64,000 bases of DNA from JAHRVQ01 sp051278195. Its GTDB lineage: Bacteria > Pseudomonadota > Gammaproteobacteria > Pseudomonadales > Azotimanducaceae. This document shows positions 60,059 through 64,000 of the stretch, piece after piece. The stretch spans positions 1 to 64,000 of the forward strand of contig JBNMQM010000008.1 of the NCBI GenBank assembly GCA_051278195.1, given 5' to 3'. How positions within the stretch are numbered: position 1 is the stretch's first letter; the number at the start of each line of letters is the position of its first letter. The notes under the pieces were generated by a model. The model saw nothing but the letters and a program-made list of their open reading frames with translations. It was not told the DNA's origin and searched no databases. A program made the translations under genes and the position numbers.

Positions 60059-61207
60059 CTATCTGAATCTTTTAAAGAATTGTCTTAAGTCCTCGGCTAA
60101 GAGGTCTGGTTGTTCCAATGCGGCAAAATGTCCGCCCCTTGGCTGGGTAGTCCAGTGCTCGATATTATATAGCGCTTCAGCCCAGACCCTGGGTGGCTGA
60201 TAGAGTTCACCTGGAAACATCGCACAACCCGTTGGGGTCTCGATTCTACCATGTTCAAACAGATTATTTTGCTCATGGCCAGATTCGAAATAAAGTCGCG
60301 CCGAGGAAGTGATCGTTTGAGTGACCCAGTAGATCATAATGTTTGTGAGCAATTTGTCTCGATGCACCACTTGTTCGAGATTTCCATCGTGTTGGGTCCA
60401 GCTATGGAACTTCTCGACAATCCAGCCTGCAAGGCCAGCGGGCGAGTCATTTAAACCGTAGCCGAGGGTCTGGGGCTTTGTGCCTTGAATCTCCTGATAG
60501 CCGACACCTTCCTTCATATGCTGTTTGCAGGCTTTGAGCGTCGCCTTCTCGTCGTCTGTAACGCCGTCGAATGGATTAGCTTTGTCCTTTGGCGCGCCAG
60601 CAAAAACCAGCGTTAGATGCAGGGCTAGTACCTGTTCGGGCGCCAGTCGAGCAGTCCAGCTGCTAATGGCTGACCCCCAGTCGCCACCTTGAACCACATA
60701 CTTCTCGTAGCCCAGTTCCGCCATCAGTTGGATATGTCCAAGCGCAATTTGCTTTTGATCGAACCCAGGTGACGTGGCTGCATCGGAAAAACCGTAGCCA
60801 GGAATAGAAGGGCAAATCACATGAAATGCGTCGGCAGAATCGCCGCCATGATTCTGTGGTTCTGTGAGTACTGGAATGATATCCAAAAATTCGGCACAGG
60901 AACCGGGCCAGCCATGACTCATCAGCAGCGGTAGCGCGTTGGCATTGGAAGACCGCGCGTGGATAAAATGTAAGTCTCGACCAGGCGCAATCTCGGTTTT
61001 GAAATGCTCAAAGCTATTGAGCTTGGCTTCTTCTGCGCGCCAATCAAACGTGTTCGCCCAGTAATAACAAAGGTCCTTTAGATAGGCCAAATCAGTACCA
61101 TACTGCCAATCCTGACCGACCTCATCGGGCCAGCGGGTTTTTTCGAGGCGTTCCCTGAGGTCTGTGAGTGCTTCTTCTGGAACATGAATGGTAAATGGTT
61201 TAATCAT
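60059..61207 (-). CDS. Epoxide hydrolase, EHN type
   Basis: A 382-residue alpha/beta hydrolase with the N-terminal epoxide hydrolase domain (HVPEEALTDLRERLEKTRWP). Catalytic elements are the oxyanion HGWPGS (98-103), nucleophile D176 in GGDWGSAI and the C-terminal histidine H360 in GGHFAALEQP. It opens epoxides to diols through an ester intermediate. The stop codon is adjacent to the argC start (no gap). An operonic link with an HHDH-like enzyme 6.5 kb away would form a haloalcohol-epoxide-diol route, but the genes are in different operons. Confidence 0.9.
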   Translation of the reverse strand: MIKPFTIHVPEEALTDLRERLEKTRWPDEVGQDWQYGTDLAYLKDLCYYWANTFDWRAEEAKLNSFEHFKTEIAPGRDLHFIHARSSNANALPLLMSHGWPGSCAEFLDIIPVLTEPQNHGGDSADAFHVICPSIPGYGFSDAATSPGFDQKQIALGHIQLMAELGYEKYVVQGGDWGSAISSWTARLAPEQVLALHLTLVFAGAPKDKANPFDGVTDDEKATLKACKQHMKEGVGYQEIQGTKPQTLGYGLNDSPAGLAGWIVEKFHSWTQHDGNLEQVVHRDKLLTNIMIYWVTQTITSSARLYFESGHEQNNLFEHGRIETPTGCAMFPGELYQPPRVWAEALYNIEHWTTQPRGGHFAALEQPDLLAEDLRQFFKRFR

Positions 61208-61345
61208 CTATACGACCCTAATCTAGGTTGCTTGCCATCATATCGGATCGAGACGGTAGTGGGTGTTTTTTGCGTAGCATTAGAGCGCTTCGCTTTTAGG
61301 CTTCGTAAAGAATTCCCCCGCCTCTCTTATCCCAGTTTGTGTTCT

Positions 61346-62593
61346 CTAATCTGGTGAAACTGATACCAGAAGCTTCTGCCACAAGGCGATAGTCGCCATC
61401 TGAATATCTTTGGCGCTATTGCCAGGGCAGGCCTCTGCTAGCAGTTCCGTATTCCAGAGTGCGTCAAAGCTAACCGACGGGTGCTGGTGCTCGCGAATAA
61501 AGTGCACGAATTTTAAGGTTCGAAAACCATCGAACCAATCCATCAAAAATTTCTCGAACACTGCCGGCGCTTGATTTTGTTTCTGTGAAATCAGTGTAGC
61601 GAGACCATGTTTCTGAACGAATTGCCAATGCAGTGGGTCGGAAAAATGCTGTTGGAGGTCTTGTTTTTTTTGACTGGTTCGCAGGCCTAGCAGAAAGCTT
61701 TTTAATGATTCGAAACAAGCTGGATGATAGAAAACATAGTCTTTTGTGGGGTCGTCTAGAGTTTGAATCTTCTGAATGCTAGGCCCGGTGCCAAAGGGCA
61801 CTCGATTAGAAATACGGCTCGACAGGCAAATGGCCGTGGTGTCTATATATGTGTAAGTGCCCACTTTGCGCAGTTTGTTTAACAAGTAGAAATCCTCGCC
61901 AGCCTCCCGGTTGGGAAAGCCACGGACCTGTGCGTATGCTTCCGCAGAACAAGCAATGGTGCTGCCGACACTAGTATAAGCGTACTCAGAGTCTGCTGAT
62001 TTCAAGCCGTAGGCATACCAGAGTAAAGAAAATTCATACAGCGCCGCTGCGGCATTTTGGTCAGCATCATGTTGAAAAGGGTATAACCCAAAGCTCAAAC
62101 CCTTGATTGCGGTGATTGCGGTGATTGCGGCCGTGAAGTACGCCTTCGGCAATCGTGCATCTGCATCCGTGCTAAAAACCCATGGCAGCTTGATGGCACC
62201 GTTGTGAATCAGACGCGCGGCGATATCGGCACCGATCTTACGCGCCTTACCAACACCCTGCTTAAGGGGTAATGGCTGATGGTAGCGATCAACGACGAGA
62301 ATGGTGTGTTGGTTCGATTGGTACCAGCTGCAAACGCCAGTTGAGTCAATGAGTCGCCAATGATGCGCGATGTCTTCGAGCAACCTTTGGGTGATGGGTT
62401 CTTGCGGATCGCAGCTGTTCACGACCAGTATGATGATCACATCGCTGAGTTCCACCCAGACCTTTTCCAGCTGCTCTAGACTTTCTTGAAACGCGGGTAC
62501 GACCAAAACAAATTGGGCAGTGATATCTAGGCTGCTAATGGTTTGAGATTCAGGTTCCGCGTATTGCGCGAGATATTTGTCGAGGGTCGCCAC
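61346..62593 (-). CDS. Glycosyltransferase family 2-like protein
   Basis: A 415-residue protein. The beginning FVLVVPAFQESLEQLEKVWV and the DTD-like TDADARLP motif (STDADARLPKAY) plus the later YTSVGSTIACSAEAYAQVRG and EDFYLLNKLRKVG (ED motif) fit an inverting GT2 acting on polysaccharide or lipid substrates. The GTG start at 62593 is six bases after the miaE stop; an upstream frame reaching 62668 overlaps miaE more. A 9-bp triplet repeat at 62105-62131 encodes AITAITAI within the gene. Confidence 0.75.
   Translation of the reverse strand: MATLDKYLAQYAEPESQTISSLDITAQFVLVVPAFQESLEQLEKVWVELSDVIIILVVNSCDPQEPITQRLLEDIAHHWRLIDSTGVCSWYQSNQHTILVVDRYHQPLPLKQGVGKARKIGADIAARLIHNGAIKLPWVFSTDADARLPKAYFTAAITAITAIKGLSFGLYPFQHDADQNAAAALYEFSLLWYAYGLKSADSEYAYTSVGSTIACSAEAYAQVRGFPNREAGEDFYLLNKLRKVGTYTYIDTTAICLSSRISNRVPFGTGPSIQKIQTLDDPTKDYVFYHPACFESLKSFLLGLRTSQKKQDLQQHFSDPLHWQFVQKHGLATLISQKQNQAPAVFEKFLMDWFDGFRTLKFVHFIREHQHPSVSFDALWNTELLAEACPGNSAKDIQMATIALWQKLLVSVSPD
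62105..62131. repeat. Three tandem 9-bp copies inside the GT2 gene
   Basis: GATTGCGGY is repeated three times and encodes the dipeptide-like run AITAITAI. It keeps the frame and gives an unusual Ala-Ile-Thr repetition where neighbouring sequence is not repetitive. Confidence 0.8.
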
Positions 62594-62598
62594 AGCGA

Positions 62599-63174
62599 TT
62601 AATGTAGGCGGGCGCGGATAGGAAGATCCAACATAACCTCGGCTTCGATGGTTAACCACTCCTGCCAACGTGCATTGACGACTTCCGTCTCAAAATAGAC
62701 GCTGGCCAAATTCAGAAACATCTCGTGATGGCCGGCTTCAGAGCGTGCCAGACTTTCGTAAAAGCGGCGCATGGATTTATCCTTATGAGCATCGGCGATC
62801 AACTTAAACCGCTCAGCGCCCCGCGCTTCAATTACCGCCCCGCTTAATAGGCGGTCTAAAAAGTACACGCCGGAACCCTTTCGAATCCGTTTGATCAGCT
62901 GATTGACGTATGGGTCTTTCTCATCGGGTGACGGCGTAATCCCGCGCGCCAGCATGAGTTTCATGACTTGCCGATAATGGCCCAATTCTTCAAGTGCAAG
63001 ATCTAACATCTCGGCGAGCAGTTTAGGTTTGTCGGGGTAGTGCGCGACCATGCTCATGGCCATAGCTGAGGCTTTCCGCTCATTGGCTGCATGGTCATTG
63101 AGAAACTCATCGAAGTCCTGCAACACGGCGGCCAACCACTGCTCAGGTGTGCAGGCTTTTAACACCTGGGTCAC
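62599..63174 (-). CDS. miaE: tRNA-(ms(2)io(6)A) hydroxylase
   Basis: A 191-residue di-iron protein that hydroxylates the isopentenyl side chain at A37 of tRNA. Iron ligands are visible: E and H in HAANERKASAMAMSM region (ANERKA), LEELGHYRQVM and ARSEAGHHEMFL. The length and motifs match MiaE. It lies between the carboxylesterase (2-bp gap) and the GT2 gene in one minus-strand unit. Confidence 0.93.
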   Translation of the reverse strand: MTQVLKACTPEQWLAAVLQDFDEFLNDHAANERKASAMAMSMVAHYPDKPKLLAEMLDLALEELGHYRQVMKLMLARGITPSPDEKDPYVNQLIKRIRKGSGVYFLDRLLSGAVIEARGAERFKLIADAHKDKSMRRFYESLARSEAGHHEMFLNLASVYFETEVVNARWQEWLTIEAEVMLDLPIRARLH

Positions 63175-63176
63175 GC

Positions 63177-63839
63177 TTAAAATACTTCAGCAAAAAAGCG
63201 TGCGACTTCTTCTATTTCTTCGAGGCAGACCTGGTGTCCCATTGGGTAGTCGTACCAACGTACGTCATAGCCTAGTCTGATCAGGTTTTCTCTGGAAGTC
63301 GCTGCGCGCATGATGGGGATCATTGGATCTTGGGTGCCGTGGGCCATCATGATCGGGATTGCGAGATTGGCATCGGTGCGTTCGGCTTCAGTCGCAGAGA
63401 AATCGTGTAAGTAGGTTGATAACGCTAATACACCACAAAGCCGCTGGTCGAATCTGAGTGCTGCGTGCAAGGCGATAACGCCGCCTTGGGAGAAGCCCGC
63501 GAGCAGAATGCGATGAGCAGGAATGCCGCGACCGATCTCGTATTCGATAAATTCAACGATCTGTCGGCCAGATACCGCGATATCATCGCTCCCTGAATGT
63601 TCAGAATGGGGGACGAAATCGTACCAGGCGCGCATTTCATCACCATTATTGACGCTTACGGGACGCATCGGAGCATGGGGGAAAATGAAACGAATACTGT
63701 GATCGTTCGGTAAATGAAGTTCCGGGACCAGGGGTTCGAAGTCATGCCCGTCGGCACCTAGGCCATGTAGCCAGATGACAGTGGCAGTGGCAGGCACCGG
63801 TGGTTCAAGCTCAATGTGGGGCAGTCGTGTGTCGGTCAT
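63177..63839 (-). CDS. Carboxylesterase (alpha/beta hydrolase, PF02230)
   Basis: A 220-residue enzyme of the lysophospholipase/carboxylesterase II family: HGLGADGHDFEPLV, SQGGV with nucleophile in LLAGFSQGGVIAL, aspartate in AHGTQDPMIP and histidine in YPMGHQVCLEE. It hydrolyses short acyl esters or lysophospholipids. It is the first visible gene of the miaE unit on the minus strand. Confidence 0.92.
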   Translation of the reverse strand: MTDTRLPHIELEPPVPATATVIWLHGLGADGHDFEPLVPELHLPNDHSIRFIFPHAPMRPVSVNNGDEMRAWYDFVPHSEHSGSDDIAVSGRQIVEFIEYEIGRGIPAHRILLAGFSQGGVIALHAALRFDQRLCGVLALSTYLHDFSATEAERTDANLAIPIMMAHGTQDPMIPIMRAATSRENLIRLGYDVRWYDYPMGHQVCLEEIEEVARFFAEVF

Positions 63840-63902
63840 GGAACGGTCGGCTCATGCGAGTGTGCTGCATGATAGCGAGCTGGTAGGCGATTTCAACCCA
63901 GG

Positions 63903-64000
63903 TCAAGCCTCTCTGTCGCAGATGAACTTTTGAAATTCTAAATTGAACTGTTCATCGACAGGGGAAGACGTGTAAATAGTGGTTCCTGGGTAACCGGTTT
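63903..64000 (-). CDS. Possible C-terminal end of a gene entering from the window edge
   Basis: One minus-strand frame is open from the window edge to a TGA at 63903-63905 and reads TGYPGTTIYTSSPVDEQFNL, then EFQKFICDREA, which has natural composition. The other two frames contain stops. Only about 32 residues are visible, so no family can be given. Confidence 0.35.
   Translation of the reverse strand, partial: TGYPGTTIYTSSPVDEQFNLEFQKFICDREA

Overview
The window looks like a stretch of a free-living, probably marine, heterotrophic gammaproteobacterial chromosome. The argument rests on gene content: the gspA/gspB pair of type II secretion, sbcB, miaE, rhlB, metR, apeB, a YcgR-type PilZ protein, an UrcA protein, a DASS carboxylate carrier and a DctPQM-type TRAP carrier. 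No rRNA or tRNA gene, insertion sequence, prophage or CRISPR array was recognised. About sixty protein genes are packed tightly, often with ATGA overlaps.

Layout. 1-9.4 kb: a membrane glycosyltransferase (cut by the window edge) overlapping a TauD-type dioxygenase, a membrane protein, a GMC oxidoreductase, an UrcA protein, a PhyH dioxygenase, a shortened MFS carrier coupled to a HAD phosphatase, and an outer-membrane protein. 9.7-21.7 kb: a urate-oxidase-type membrane domain, a coiled-coil protein, gspAB, a zinc aminopeptidase, a DASS carrier, GST-sbcB, a PilZ protein and an osmoprotectant-type ABC carrier. 21.7-36.7 kb: a LysR regulator, a wrecked M1 peptidase gene, citrate synthase, apeB, an SDR, a cystathionine gamma-synthase-like enzyme behind a possible attenuator, purC, msrA, an enoyl-CoA hydratase, a wrecked nhaD, a porin-like protein and moaB-moeA. 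36.7-43.1 kb: a glycosyltransferase/methyltransferase/toroid-protein cluster, an HD phosphohydrolase, metR, and a 520-bp interval holding tandem repeats and a candidate small RNA. 43.2-51.8 kb: a four-gene minus-strand group with an MBL hydrolase, a second TauD dioxygenase, an alpha/beta hydrolase, a complete TRAP operon and a sulfotransferase. 51.9-64 kb: minus-strand groups with a halohydrin-dehalogenase-like SDR, then epoxide hydrolase-argC-aminotransferase-rhlB-cupin-FecR, then carboxylesterase-miaE-glycosyltransferase.

The points most worth following: (1) a candidate ~215-nt structured RNA on the minus strand (42838-43051) with a near-consensus promoter, a strong terminator and a perfect anti-16S Shine-Dalgarno block that no normal gene follows; (2) an SDR at 52848-53531 carrying the S-X12-Y-X3-R triad of halohydrin dehalogenases, with an epoxide hydrolase 6.5 kb away; (3) two mutually exclusive hairpins in the leader of the 28330 gene; (4) an 18-bp repeat that carries a stop codon and sits at the 3' ends of several genes; (5) three genes (MFS carrier, M1 peptidase, nhaD) that have lost internal segments, which points to gene decay by internal deletion or to assembly errors.
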